Notes: a model not told the origin generated them from the letters alone. Shown: positions 26,103-35,219, counted from the stretch's first letter. The stretch is DNA of 64,000 bases from Bacillus sp. ISL-18 (GCF_018613415.1 NZ_JAGGQG010000009.1:62001-126000); one strand, 5' to 3'. Made by a program: numbers and translations.

Positions 26103-26817
26103 TTCCTGTACTCCCCTTTTTTCGATCATTTTCTACCTTTTTAGTGCCTTTATCCATCGTTTTTCGTAAGACTATGCTTATGACAGAGGACGAAATAAAA
26201 AGTCCAGCGCCAATTATGAAAGGAATCATTCTTCCATGTTGCACCCCTGCAAATAAAGTACTTACTGATATTGTATAAGGCAGTATTCCTAAGGCTGTCG
26301 TCCATATAAAAGCCTTTTTGTTCACTTTTAATATACCTGCACCATAATTGATGAAATGATAAGGAACCAAAGGTACAAAACGGATAATTAAAAGTCCTAT
26401 ATCCCCTTGTATTCTCAACCATCGATCAATTTTTTCTAGATAAGGTTTTGCCAATGGTTTAATAATGGGACGAGCAATCCAATTGGATAATTGATACGCA
26501 AGGAAAGCCCCTAATATACCGCCAATCCAAGAATAGAATCCACCTGCAACTGGACCGTATATTTCAATTAGAAATAAAGAGACAAATTCGCCAGGCGCAG
26601 GGATGACATTTACGATCGTTTGAATCAAAATTCCTACTACTATCCCGAAAACGCCTAAGTGGCGAATTGAACCAAGCCATGTTTTTGCCGTTCCTGTATG
26701 AAGGAAATATAAATAAAGTCCCGTAAAAAGTAAGAAGATAACTAAACTGCCAATCGATAGAGAACGTGTGATCGTTAACCTTTTTTCCTTGTGTGAAACT
26801 ACTATTATATTTTCCAT
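26095..26817 (-). CDS. TVP38/TMEM64 (DedA-like) membrane protein
   Basis: A 240-residue VTT-domain protein. Conserved features are VNVIPAPGEFVSLFLIEIYG, GGILGAFLAYQLSNWIARP, RFVPLVPYHFINYGAGILKV and a final pair of membrane segments. The ATG at 26817 follows AAAGGGG. Relatives are thought to be lipid scramblases or flippases; in B. subtilis the closest named ones are YtxB/YdjZ types. It sits between a glycosyltransferase gene (22 bp upstream) and the deacetylase (8 bp overlap), so it may move their lipid intermediate. Confidence 0.87.
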   Translation of the reverse strand: MENIIVVSHKEKRLTITRSLSIGSLVIFLLFTGLYLYFLHTGTAKTWLGSIRHLGVFGIVVGILIQTIVNVIPAPGEFVSLFLIEIYGPVAGGFYSWIGGILGAFLAYQLSNWIARPIIKPLAKPYLEKIDRWLRIQGDIGLLIIRFVPLVPYHFINYGAGILKVNKKAFIWTTALGILPYTISVSTLFAGVQHGRMIPFIIGAGLFISSSVISIVLRKTMDKGTKKVENDRKKGSTGND

Positions 26818-26839
26818 CGTTCCCCTTCTTTCTAACTGA

Positions 26840-28012
26840 TTAACCAAATGTATACAATAGTTCGTCCAAACGGTTAGTGGTTTCTTTGGCATTCATAATA
26901 ACCTCTACTGACGCAAACGCAGATTCTTTCGGATGAAACTGTTTTGAATTCTCCCTCATCTGTTGAAGTAGTTCGCCATTATTCAATAATCCTGATAAAT
27001 GATGAACTAAATCTCGATCGGTTTCCGCTTGAACGGCAACCCCAGAATGAACGAGAAATTTTGCGTTATCCTGTTCCTGACCAGGAATGGGTTTATAAAG
27101 AAGCATGGGCAATTCCATCGCAATCGCTTCAAAAGTAGTCACTCCTCCTGGTTTTGTAATCATAAGATCGGAAATGGCCATTAACTCATGCACATAATCA
27201 ATATAACCAGTGAGAAGAATATGATGTTTGGAATCCTTTAGCTTCTCCTGTATTTGCAAACGAAGTTTTTCATTATGTCCACAAATAATAATTAATTGAA
27301 TCGGCTTTGATAATGCATCAATCTCCTGTATGGTAGAATTTCCATCCCCAATCATGCCACAACCGCCACCCATCACTAATAAAGTAGGTATGTGGGGATC
27401 TAAACCGAATTTCTCATAAATTTCCTCTCGTCGATAGGATTGAGAAAATGGCTGTCGAATCGGTATCCCTGTTTGAGCGATTTGATTCTCTTCCACGCCT
27501 AATGTGATGAGTGAATCGCGGACAATTCTTGAACCGACAATATATTGATCCGTAAAAGGATAAATCCAGCAGCTATGATCTGTATGATCCGTTATGGTGG
27601 TAACGCTAGGAATATCGGTTAATCCTAAGGATTTTACCTTTGACATGACAGCTGCAGCCAAAGGAAATGTACTTACAACGACCGTTGGCTGTACTTCTTC
27701 AATCAATTTAAGCATCCGGCCGACTCCTGTAGATAATATAGTCTTCATTACATTGGACAATTTGTTTACTTTTCTTGTTTTTTGATAAATATAGCCATAA
27801 AAACTAGGAAATTTTTTCACTCCCTGAAGGTATATAAAGCGGCTTAACTGATTGGAATAAGGATGAACCCATTCCATAAAATCGAAAATCACAGGTTCTA
27901 ATGATGGGTATCTTATTTGGATCGCATCATTTAGGGCTTGGGCTACTTGAATATGACCATCTCCGTAATTTCCCGTAAGGATTAAAACTTTCTCCTTATT
28001 CACTACTTTCAT
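26840..28012 (-). CDS. MGDG synthase/UgtP-type glycosyltransferase
   Basis: A 390-residue GT28-like enzyme. The N-terminal domain carries TGNYGDGHIQVAQAL, as in MGDG synthases and the diacylglycerol glucosyltransferase UgtP. The C-terminal half has the nucleotide-sugar site KPGGVTTFEAIAMELPMLLY and PGQEQDNAKFL. It should transfer a sugar from a UDP-donor to a lipid at the inner membrane face. Sequence features are close to the B. subtilis YkoN group rather than UgtP itself. It follows the PAP2 gene by 85 bp in the same direction. Confidence 0.88.
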   Translation of the reverse strand: MKVVNKEKVLILTGNYGDGHIQVAQALNDAIQIRYPSLEPVIFDFMEWVHPYSNQLSRFIYLQGVKKFPSFYGYIYQKTRKVNKLSNVMKTILSTGVGRMLKLIEEVQPTVVVSTFPLAAAVMSKVKSLGLTDIPSVTTITDHTDHSCWIYPFTDQYIVGSRIVRDSLITLGVEENQIAQTGIPIRQPFSQSYRREEIYEKFGLDPHIPTLLVMGGGCGMIGDGNSTIQEIDALSKPIQLIIICGHNEKLRLQIQEKLKDSKHHILLTGYIDYVHELMAISDLMITKPGGVTTFEAIAMELPMLLYKPIPGQEQDNAKFLVHSGVAVQAETDRDLVHHLSGLLNNGELLQQMRENSKQFHPKESAFASVEVIMNAKETTNRLDELLYTFG

Positions 28013-28097
28013 TTTTCTCCACTCCTTTAAATGGTGTTATTTCTATCTAAGGGTTTCGAATGCCCTCATTAACACGTGCTTCCCCACGTAAAAATGG

Positions 28098-28760
28098 CTA
28101 AATAGTGAAAGTATTCTCGGTAACAGACACTATGGATTGTTTTGGTAATAACAACCATCCATTCACGACGTCTACCATTTTATATAAACCATTCACTAAT
28201 AAAATTGCGGCAACCACATCCAAAATCACATGTTGTTTTATAAATAATGTGGCAAGGATAATAGATGTTGAGAAACATACAATAATCCATCTGATCCACT
28301 TGTTTAAGTGCGGATGGTTTCGAACAGTTCGTATCATTAGATAACTACTCAAGACATGAATACTTGGAAAGCAATTGTAAGGTTGATCAATTTGATAAAC
28401 ATACTGCAACAGTTGTGAAAGAACATCATGCCCAATAATCTCAGGGCGTAAAGGTCCCACTGTTTGATAAAAATAATAAATGAGAAGACAAATCAGTAAT
28501 CCCAAGTCAAAAACGAGAATCGTTTTAAAGGCAAGTGCAGGATCTTTAAAACAGAAATAAATCAATGTTATCGTTACGTAACCAACCCAGGCTACGTATG
28601 GAATCACAAACCATTTCACAACAGGAATGGCTTTATCTAAACTTGTAACAAGTGTATGAACACCGCGACTGGGTGTATTTAAATATGGATAAATCAACAT
28701 AATCGCTGGTATACTTAGCAAAAAACAAAGCATGCCAACAATTTTCCATTTTTTATTCAT
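28098..28760 (-). CDS. PAP2/AUR1-type lipid phosphatase or phosphotransferase
   Basis: A 220-residue six-segment membrane protein. PAP2 motifs are present in the AUR1-like form: VGPLRPE, NCFPSIHVLSS and IKQHVILDVVAA. Such proteins remove or transfer phosphate headgroups at lipid substrates, like inositol phosphorylceramide synthase. GGAGGAAATCGGAG precedes the ATG. It is the first gene of the minus-strand envelope set and shares an intergenic region with the response regulator gene. Confidence 0.85.
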   Translation of the reverse strand: MNKKWKIVGMLCFLLSIPAIMLIYPYLNTPSRGVHTLVTSLDKAIPVVKWFVIPYVAWVGYVTITLIYFCFKDPALAFKTILVFDLGLLICLLIYYFYQTVGPLRPEIIGHDVLSQLLQYVYQIDQPYNCFPSIHVLSSYLMIRTVRNHPHLNKWIRWIIVCFSTSIILATLFIKQHVILDVVAAILLVNGLYKMVDVVNGWLLLPKQSIVSVTENTFTI

Positions 28761-28828
28761 CTCCGATTTCCTCCTCGTTCTCTCTGTATGTATGTTACAA
28801 AAAACTTCTTAAGGAAAAATACCGTTCC

Positions 28829-28880
28829 TTCTGAAGATTTTCTTAATTGTTAAAGGAAATCTTCAGAAAATCTTCAGAAA
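28829..28880. promoter_or_regulatory. Repeated response-regulator-type binding sites in a divergent promoter
   Basis: Two perfect, directly adjacent 11-bp repeats ATCTTCAGAAA lie at 28859-28869 and 28870-28880, and an inverted copy (TTCTGAAGATTTT) begins at 28829. OmpR-type regulators usually bind such tandem half-sites one helical turn apart. The elements sit upstream of a TATTAT box for the plus-strand regulator and upstream of the minus-strand PAP2 gene. Confidence 0.7.
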
Positions 28881-28943
28881 TTCTATTATCTTTTCTTAAG
28901 AGGAATAGAGTAAACTTTTAGGCATTAGAAAGGAGAGGTTTAG

Positions 28944-29648
28944 ATGTCGCAAGAAACCATTCTAATCATTGATGATGAAAAAGAAATACGAGATTTAATC
29001 GGGATCTATCTTACGAATGAGGGATATAACGTTCTAAAAGCAGCAGATGGATTGGAGGGGTTAAATTACCTGGAAGAAAACACGGTTCATTTGGTCGTTT
29101 TAGACATCATGATGCCGCGGTTAGATGGGATTCAAGCATGCATGAAAATTAGAGAAAACCGGAATGTTCCTATTATTATGCTATCTGCTAAATCACAGGA
29201 TATGGATAAGATCATGGGATTAACAACGGGAGCGGATGATTATGTCACAAAACCGTTTCAACCTTTGGAATTAGTGGCAAGAATAAAATCGCAGCTCCGC
29301 CGTTACCTTCGTTTTAATCAGATGGATGGGAATTCTAACCAACAGATGGAAGTAATTTCGATAGATGACCTATTAATCAATATCTCTACACATGAGGTCA
29401 CAGTGGATGGAAAAGACATAAAGTTAACACCAAGGGAATTTGCCATCTTAGAACTTTTGGCCCGGAATCCTGGCGTCGTGTTTAGTACGGAAAAAATCTA
29501 CGAACGAGTCTGGAATGAACCATTTTATGAATCTGAAAACACCGTAATGGTTCACATCCGGAATCTTCGTGAGAAGCTTGAAACAAACCCGCGAACACCA
29601 AGGTATATAAAGACCGTTTGGGGGGTTGGTTATAAAATTGAACAATAA
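28944..29648 (+). CDS. OmpR/PhoB-family response regulator
   Basis: A 234-residue two-component regulator. The receiver domain has the acidic pair in IIDDEKEIRD, the phosphorylated Asp in LVVLDIMMPRLDG (about residue 54), Thr/Ser in MLSAKS and Lys in VTKPFQP. The winged-helix domain follows with LTPREFAILELLARNPGVV and NTVMVHIRNLREKLE, ending GVGYKIEQ. GGAGAGG precedes the ATG. It overlaps the kinase gene and is divergent from the envelope operon, which it most likely controls. Confidence 0.93.
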   Translation: MSQETILIIDDEKEIRDLIGIYLTNEGYNVLKAADGLEGLNYLEENTVHLVVLDIMMPRLDGIQACMKIRENRNVPIIMLSAKSQDMDKIMGLTTGADDYVTKPFQPLELVARIKSQLRRYLRFNQMDGNSNQQMEVISIDDLLINISTHEVTVDGKDIKLTPREFAILELLARNPGVVFSTEKIYERVWNEPFYESENTVMVHIRNLREKLETNPRTPRYIKTVWGVGYKIEQ

Positions 29649-31251
29649 GAAAAGGACGCCCCTCTTCATTCCGAGTGGAAACTACTTAGATAAACTTTTC
29701 CATTTAATAAAGACAAGTCTAAGAATTAAGGTAATCATCGGGTTTACTGTTTGTATTTTTGTTTCTACGCTTGTCGGATTGGCCGCAAGCCCCTTTTTTG
29801 TTAGTGAGGATCGCAGACTTGATTTTACCGAAGGGGTTCTAACTATTGATGAAAGTGCACAAGATTTAGTCAGACAATTCAACCAAATGAATCAAGATAT
29901 AAAGGGACTCGTTATCGAATTAGGGGATGAGGAACCTGCCTTTAAAAATCAGTTCCTTAACCGTTCCATATCATCCTTAAAAGGAAATGAGGAATGGATC
30001 AATGTTCCAAACGGACATGGTTCGATTTATCATTTAACAAAAAATGAATTAATCCACTATTTAATCAATACGTCTACAAAACGAAACAATATCAAGGCAC
30101 TCATAACAAATTCATATGGAAAGGTCCTATTTAAGTCCAAAGGAGTAAGTGAAACAGAGGTCGATATTCAAAGTGTAAGGACAAATGCAAAAAAGACACT
30201 TGTCGGAAAAGATCATAATGAACATCCCACTGTTACAAGGCTATACCCGATAACCCTTGATAGAGGTAAGAACTATTTAATTGTCTCGGGAGTCCCTAAA
30301 TCCACAGCTGTTTATATAAAAGAAACCGGTGTTACGCCTTATTTACTTGGACTTGTTACGTTTATTCTCTGTTTTTATTTGATCACCAAACGGAAAATGA
30401 AAGAAATTGAGGAAATCGCTTTAGGATTAATGGAAATAGCAAAGGGAAATTTACATTATCGGATTCGGGAGAAAAGCAGCGATGAAGTGGGGTCGCTTGC
30501 AACCAATATCAATTACATGGCATCTGAATTAAACGAAATGATTGAAAGACAGAGACAGACAGAAAAGTTAAAGGATGAGTTGATCACCAATGTTTCCCAT
30601 GATTTACGGACGCCGCTAACTTCTATTATGGGGTATTTGAGACTAGTAAAAGACCATCAATTCAACACCCAAGCTCAATTAGATGAATACATTGATATTG
30701 CCTACGGAAAATCCGAACAATTAAAAAAGTTAGTTGAGGATCTTTTTGACTTTACACGGTTAACGTATCAAGGTGTACAGCTTAAGAAAGAAAAAGTGAG
30801 TCTAAATCAAATGATTAGACAGTTAATCGACGAACTTGACCCTATTGCAAATGATCACCATGTTATGTTTAGCGTCGATCTCCCAAAAGAACAAATCTTG
30901 ATGGATGTCGACCCGAATCAAATCGTGCGAGCATTGGAAAATGTGTTAACCAACGCAATTAAATATAGTACGCCCCCTGGCGACATTCATGTGCAAATGT
31001 ACAAAAACAAACATTCTGTCCAGATTTCTGTCTCAAACCCATGCGAATCTCTGTCTGAAGAAGAGGTTACCAGATTATTTGATCGCTTCTATCGAGTAGA
31101 TACCTCTCGTTCTTCCAACAAGTCTGGAGCCGGATTAGGATTGGCCATCACCAAAAGTATCATCGAGCTTCATCACGGTACCATCCATGTCGATTATAAA
31201 AATCAAGTGATTAAACTAACTATAAATTTGCCTTTTCACGTAGCGAATTAG
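29638..31251 (+). CDS. Sensor histidine kinase
   Basis: A kinase of about 537 residues from the TTG at 29638 (12 bases after a G-run; a TTG at 29626 would abut it). It has two membrane segments flanking an extracellular sensor domain of about 190 residues, then a HAMP linker, the HisKA box NVSHDLRTPLTSIMGYL, the N-box NVLTNAIKYS and the ATP-lid GAGLGLAITKSI. The gene overlaps the regulator stop by about 11 bases, so the pair is coupled. VanS-like architecture and neighbours suggest envelope stress sensing (inference). Confidence 0.92.
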   Translation: MNNKKRTPLFIPSGNYLDKLFHLIKTSLRIKVIIGFTVCIFVSTLVGLAASPFFVSEDRRLDFTEGVLTIDESAQDLVRQFNQMNQDIKGLVIELGDEEPAFKNQFLNRSISSLKGNEEWINVPNGHGSIYHLTKNELIHYLINTSTKRNNIKALITNSYGKVLFKSKGVSETEVDIQSVRTNAKKTLVGKDHNEHPTVTRLYPITLDRGKNYLIVSGVPKSTAVYIKETGVTPYLLGLVTFILCFYLITKRKMKEIEEIALGLMEIAKGNLHYRIREKSSDEVGSLATNINYMASELNEMIERQRQTEKLKDELITNVSHDLRTPLTSIMGYLRLVKDHQFNTQAQLDEYIDIAYGKSEQLKKLVEDLFDFTRLTYQGVQLKKEKVSLNQMIRQLIDELDPIANDHHVMFSVDLPKEQILMDVDPNQIVRALENVLTNAIKYSTPPGDIHVQMYKNKHSVQISVSNPCESLSEEEVTRLFDRFYRVDTSRSSNKSGAGLGLAITKSIIELHHGTIHVDYKNQVIKLTINLPFHVAN

Positions 31252-31255
31252 TTAA

Positions 31256-31284
31256 AGAGGGCCGTCTAGTATGACGGCCCTTTC
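31256..31284. terminator. Bidirectional terminator after the kinase gene
   Basis: GGGCCGTC and GACGGCCC form a GC-rich stem followed by TTTCTTTT, between convergent genes. Confidence 0.9.
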
Positions 31285-31297
31285 TTTTGCATGAAAT

Positions 31298-32191
31298 TCA
31301 CTTCCAACTACTCATGATTGGCTGGCTGTTTTTTGCCTGGCCTGCATGGGATAACCCGTAAATATCTTCTATCGTTCTTAATAAATTATAGTGATTAACA
31401 TTTTCATTGTATACTTCTGGTTTTACCATCGGCCCCACAAAGAAGGTTGGAATTATATTTTTGTTCGAACCCTCATCTTCATCCCAGGTAACGATCAAAA
31501 GGCTATTATGTGTGTTTGCCCATTGAACATACGGATCAATGTTATCTTTTAACCATTGATCGGCATCTTGGATCGTACCATCGTGCATGTCATAATCAAG
31601 ATTTGGTATGACAAATGAGACGGTTGGTAAGGTAGAAAAATCCTTTGGGAAATTTTTAAATGGTTGATTAGACTCCTTAGGTACATTCGTAAAGTTTGCC
31701 CAAGGATTGTGCTTCCGGGCATACCCATTTCCAGCAGACTCCTTATCATAACCGACAGAAGGTTGTCCCTCTGAATACCCCTTAAAGGAGTAATTCTTCT
31801 CAATTAATTCACTCGCTAAGTTAGCTGCGGAAAATTTCGATTTTGGCATCTTATCATCCGTTACCCCTTGATTGGACCCTGAAAATAAAGCCAAATAATT
31901 GGGCTGACTAGGATGTTGGATCGCATGATAATTGGTAAAATTAGCGCCCTGCTTCATTAATGAATTCATATAGGGTGCGGATGAGTTATTTTCAATCTGA
32001 CTTTTAGAATGGTTTTCCTCAACGACGATTAAAATATGATCAATTTTCGGAAGGTTCGCTTTTTCTTCCTCTTTATGTACAGTCTTTTTTTGAGTAGTTT
32101 GATTCTTTGGCTCATTTTGATTACAAGCAGTCAATAACAGCATGATTCCAACAAACAAAAACTTCCAGTTCTTCCTCAATGATATCTGCAT
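31298..32191 (-). CDS. Phosphoesterase-family lipoprotein (acid phosphatase/phospholipase C-like)
   Basis: A 297-residue lipoprotein with signal peptide and lipobox LTAC (Cys at about 23), then a Thr/Lys/Glu-rich spacer. The catalytic domain is of the alkaline-phosphatase-like phosphoesterase family (PF04185): HILIVVEENHSKSQI, HPSQPNYLALFSGS and LLIVTWDEDEGS. Members include phospholipase C and acid phosphatases cleaving phosphate esters outside the cell. It ends convergent with the kinase gene. Phosphate scavenging or lipid headgroup cleavage are both possible. Confidence 0.85.
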   Translation of the reverse strand: MQISLRKNWKFLFVGIMLLLTACNQNEPKNQTTQKKTVHKEEEKANLPKIDHILIVVEENHSKSQIENNSSAPYMNSLMKQGANFTNYHAIQHPSQPNYLALFSGSNQGVTDDKMPKSKFSAANLASELIEKNYSFKGYSEGQPSVGYDKESAGNGYARKHNPWANFTNVPKESNQPFKNFPKDFSTLPTVSFVIPNLDYDMHDGTIQDADQWLKDNIDPYVQWANTHNSLLIVTWDEDEGSNKNIIPTFFVGPMVKPEVYNENVNHYNLLRTIEDIYGLSHAGQAKNSQPIMSSWK

Positions 32192-32325
32192 CTCCTTTCA
32201 GCTTAAAAAAGAATCGTACCCGTGGATCCTCTTATCTATATTCTAATATACCCAAGCCGGCAATCCAAAACTTGCCTGCCAGAATGAGATGATAATAAGT
32301 ACCTAACGAGACTATATTTTTAAAA

Positions 32326-32370
32326 CAAAAAAGCTGTACCAATGACTATCGAGAGCATTAGTACAGCTTC
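32326..32370 (-). terminator. Terminator of the SDR/DUF4317 operon
   Basis: AAGCTGTAC...GTACAGCTT forms a perfect outer stem, extended by CAATG/CATTA, with a T-run on the minus strand. Confidence 0.8.
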
Positions 32371-32394
32371 CTTATTTCTTTGATACGTATTGTG

Positions 32395-33159
32395 CTAACC
32401 TCGGATAAATCCACCTTCTGAATTTATAATTTGACCCGTTATCCATTTTGCTTCATCACTAGCAAGAAAAGCGATTGTTTGTGCGACATCATCCGGTAAC
32501 CCAATCCGCCCCATTGGAAATTTAGGCAGTAGCTGCTCTCTTATTTCGTCCGTCATCCAAGTGGAATCTGTTGGTCCGGGGTTTACTGCATTCACCGTAA
32601 TTCCTAACGGGGCAAGTTCTTGAGAAAGAGACCTGGTAAAGGCTGATATAGCACCTTTAGTTGCTGCATAAGCTAGCTCCCCAGGCATTGGTCCTAAATC
32701 TTGTCCCGATGTTAAATTAATGATCCTACCTGTATCTAAATCCGATTTTTCAAAACGGCGCGCAAATTCCACACAAAGTAGAAAAGTAGATCGTATATTT
32801 ACAGCATAATGGTTATCAAGTGTTTGAGGATTAAGATGTAAATACCCATCACTCTTTGAATGGGCCGCATTATTTATCAAGATGGAAGGAAAACCTAATT
32901 TCGTTTCCACTGAATCAAGGATCTCATAGGCAGCATTCGCGTTTGATAAATCAATATTTAAGCCTTCACAACGGACGCCCATATTAGTTATCGTTTGTTG
33001 GAATTCTTCAATCCAAGCAGAATCAGCATTCCAATAAGTAAAAAAAATAGTTAAACCCTGTGAAGCGAATTTTCTACAAATGGCTGTCCCTATATCTTGT
33101 GGACTACTTGCTCCTGTGACGAGTGCAATGTTATTAGAAATTTGTCTCTTATTCTCCAT
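32395..33159 (-). CDS. Short-chain dehydrogenase/reductase
   Basis: A 254-residue classical SDR. The cofactor motif TGASSPQDIG near residue 15, LINNAA, catalytic Ser in NLTSGQD and YAATKG with Tyr and Lys are visible, and NPGPTDSTWM and INSEGGF follow as in 3-oxoacyl-ACP reductase-like enzymes. The TGASSPQDIG form has an insertion compared with TGxxxGIG. Its start codon shares one base with the stop of the DUF4317 gene (TAATG), so they are coupled. Substrate unknown. Confidence 0.9.
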   Translation of the reverse strand: MENKRQISNNIALVTGASSPQDIGTAICRKFASQGLTIFFTYWNADSAWIEEFQQTITNMGVRCEGLNIDLSNANAAYEILDSVETKLGFPSILINNAAHSKSDGYLHLNPQTLDNHYAVNIRSTFLLCVEFARRFEKSDLDTGRIINLTSGQDLGPMPGELAYAATKGAISAFTRSLSQELAPLGITVNAVNPGPTDSTWMTDEIREQLLPKFPMGRIGLPDDVAQTIAFLASDEAKWITGQIINSEGGFIRG

Positions 33160-34328
33160 TAGAGCTGTCGAGTCTCCAATTTAAATCCTTCGACGATCAC
33201 ATCTTCATCGATTTCGATTAACAGGCACCGTTTGCCATTGTAAGTAATATATTGCATATTTTTCAATTCCTTCGGGCTAATCGAAAGATCTGCCACCTTG
33301 GTATTAATCTTAATGGCTTTTGGAAGGATATTGGTGGCTTTTATTTCATGTTTTTCATCGTCTACCACACTTTTAAAGGCATGTTCTACTTTGGCAGTAT
33401 CGACATCCTCCACCCCACTGATTTCTAAAATGTGTTCAATATCCCGTGAATCCAGCATAGGCGATTCACTTTCATCGCGGTCTTCACTTTCTTCGTACTC
33501 TTGGACAATCTTATCGATTTCTTCATAGACATTCGAGATGACCCTGGAATCCACTTCGTCACCCATCACGATTTTTAAGATTTGTTCGAAGCTGTCCTTA
33601 TCCTCCACCGCGGTAATAATTTCTTCGCAGTTGAGAACTTGTTCGATAAAGGAATCATCTGGTTGATTCACTTTTCCGCCGTAATAGAGAATGTGGTTCA
33701 CATCTGCAGCATTTTCATTAAAGACAGGAAACAGAAACCCAGATAACGGAGCAGTTAAATTAATAATCGGATCAACGGCGTTATTCGACTTGAATTCTTT
33801 CTCGATATAATCAAACAGCAAAGCTTTTTTAGGCTGATCGGTTTTATTAAGACTGCAAAGGATAAACTCACTGGAATAAACTTCATCATCCCCGCCTTGT
33901 TCCGATTCTAAATCTCGTTTCTTTGTTGCCATCCGGTATTCACCACGGATAAATGTGACCACGGTATCAAATTCATAGACAGCATGAGCAAACATTTTTT
34001 CGACGATTTGCAGCATGTTCTCTTGCCACTCATCCGGAGAATCTGTTCGTAAGCCTTCGAACAGGATGGTTTGTGTGCTGCCTTCTACATCCCGCCGGAA
34101 TTTCAGTTCAAATAGTTTGGCATCAAGATGGCCGGAAAGAACTTTTTTAAAGTTTGTTAAAAACAATTCCTGAGCTTCGTGTTCTAGCATTTGAAATGGC
34201 TGGCTAATTTGGTGGTAGATTTCACCTGTTTCTTTTTTTACATAAACAGTAAAGATTTCTTTAATTTGCAAAAGATAATTGTCTAGTTTAAATTGTTTTC
34301 GGATATTAGCAATGTCTTTTTTATTCAT
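33159..34328 (-). CDS. DUF4317 family protein
   Basis: A 389-residue soluble protein beginning MNKKDIANIRKQFKLDNYLL, the hallmark of DUF4317 in Bacillota. It is acidic, with a run of Glu/Asp near residues 285-300. No membrane segment, signal peptide or recognisable catalytic motif was seen. The ATG at 34328 is preceded by GGGAG at good spacing; a TTG three codons earlier is less likely. It is cotranscribed with the SDR gene. Function unknown. Confidence 0.8.
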   Translation of the reverse strand: MNKKDIANIRKQFKLDNYLLQIKEIFTVYVKKETGEIYHQISQPFQMLEHEAQELFLTNFKKVLSGHLDAKLFELKFRRDVEGSTQTILFEGLRTDSPDEWQENMLQIVEKMFAHAVYEFDTVVTFIRGEYRMATKKRDLESEQGGDDEVYSSEFILCSLNKTDQPKKALLFDYIEKEFKSNNAVDPIINLTAPLSGFLFPVFNENAADVNHILYYGGKVNQPDDSFIEQVLNCEEIITAVEDKDSFEQILKIVMGDEVDSRVISNVYEEIDKIVQEYEESEDRDESESPMLDSRDIEHILEISGVEDVDTAKVEHAFKSVVDDEKHEIKATNILPKAIKINTKVADLSISPKELKNMQYITYNGKRCLLIEIDEDVIVEGFKLETRQL

Positions 34329-34418
34329 TCGTTTCAACTCCCATTTCTGATTATACTGTTCGCTCGAGAAAATAGTAATACTTGATATTTATTAATTTTA
34401 CTAATATAAGCACAAAAA

Positions 34419-34462
34419 AGGCTATTCAAAAAGTCTTTGAGTAACTGACTTTTGAATAGCCT
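34419..34462. terminator. Strong inverted repeat/terminator upstream of the DUF4317 gene
   Basis: AGGCTATTCAAAAAGTC and GACTTTTGAATAGCCT form a 16-bp stem. It lies between the GspM-like gene and DUF4317, both minus, so it would not end either gene's own transcript directly; on the plus strand nothing is read into it. Confidence 0.6.
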
Positions 34463-34571
34463 AATTGAAACTAATTTTATTTTATTCTTCTTACGTTAGA
34501 CCTACTAATGGATTTAGACTCTATCTTGGCCCCTTTCTTTTGAGCTAAGGATCAAAATAATCTTTATAGGA

Positions 34572-35156
34572 TTAAAAACTTCTGTTGTTGTCCATCCTTG
34601 TTGTTACTGGTTGGTTATAATTGATCCCTGAATTAGTTGGATCATCTGATGTCACGTTTCCATCTGGAAGGTGTACGTTGACACCACCATCAAAATGGTT
34701 ATCACCTACATGGTTTTCACGTCGTTTTACAACAACAAGGATTTTCCCTTCTTTAACAAAGCCTTCATAACGGTCTGCCTCTTCTTCAGGAATGCCCATT
34801 CCAATTAAAGCGCCTGCTAATCCGCCTGCTCCTGCTCCAACAGCTGCCCCAGTAAGGGTTGCTGCGATTGGTCCAGCAGCTAGAATTGGCCCGACACCTG
34901 GTATCGCAAGGGCACCTACACCTGCCAGCAGGCCGACAAGTCCGCCAAGGACACCGCCTGTGGCCGCACCGGCAGCGAGACCTTCTTCCGTCTTCGTACC
35001 AGTAGCATCATTAATTCCGTTTACTTCGTCTTTGTTTTTCCCGATTACCGAAATATCCTCAGGTGCATAACCTTGACGTTTTAGATCTTCGACCGCCTGG
35101 ATGGCCTCATTTTCAGTATCATACACTCCCACCAGGTGCTTTTCATGTTCATACAT
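34572..35156 (-). CDS. General stress protein 17M-like (YflT/GspM family)
   Basis: A 194-residue protein with the N-terminal YflT-type domain (HLVGVYDTENEAIQAVEDLK, APEDISVIGKNKDEV), a long Gly/Ala-rich hydrophobic middle that can span the membrane (about residues 60-125), and a polar C-terminal tail. Homologues in B. subtilis are induced by general stress through sigma-B. A matching sigma-B promoter is found upstream at 35194-35219. It is monocistronic. The role in stress survival is not defined. Confidence 0.85.
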   Translation of the reverse strand: MYEHEKHLVGVYDTENEAIQAVEDLKRQGYAPEDISVIGKNKDEVNGINDATGTKTEEGLAAGAATGGVLGGLVGLLAGVGALAIPGVGPILAAGPIAATLTGAAVGAGAGGLAGALIGMGIPEEEADRYEGFVKEGKILVVVKRRENHVGDNHFDGGVNVHLPDGNVTSDDPTNSGINYNQPVTTRMDNNRSF

Positions 35157-35193
35157 TGAAATTCCTCCTTTGGACGAGTAGTCTATAGTAAAA

Positions 35194-35219
35194 ATACCCG
35201 CAAGGAGGAGGTTTGAAAC
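35194..35219 (-). promoter_or_regulatory. Sigma-B type promoter of the GspM-like gene
   Basis: On the minus strand GTTTCA, a 14-base spacer and GGGTAT match the sigma-B consensus GTTTaa-N14-GGGTAT. It ends 38 bp upstream of the start codon. Confidence 0.8.
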
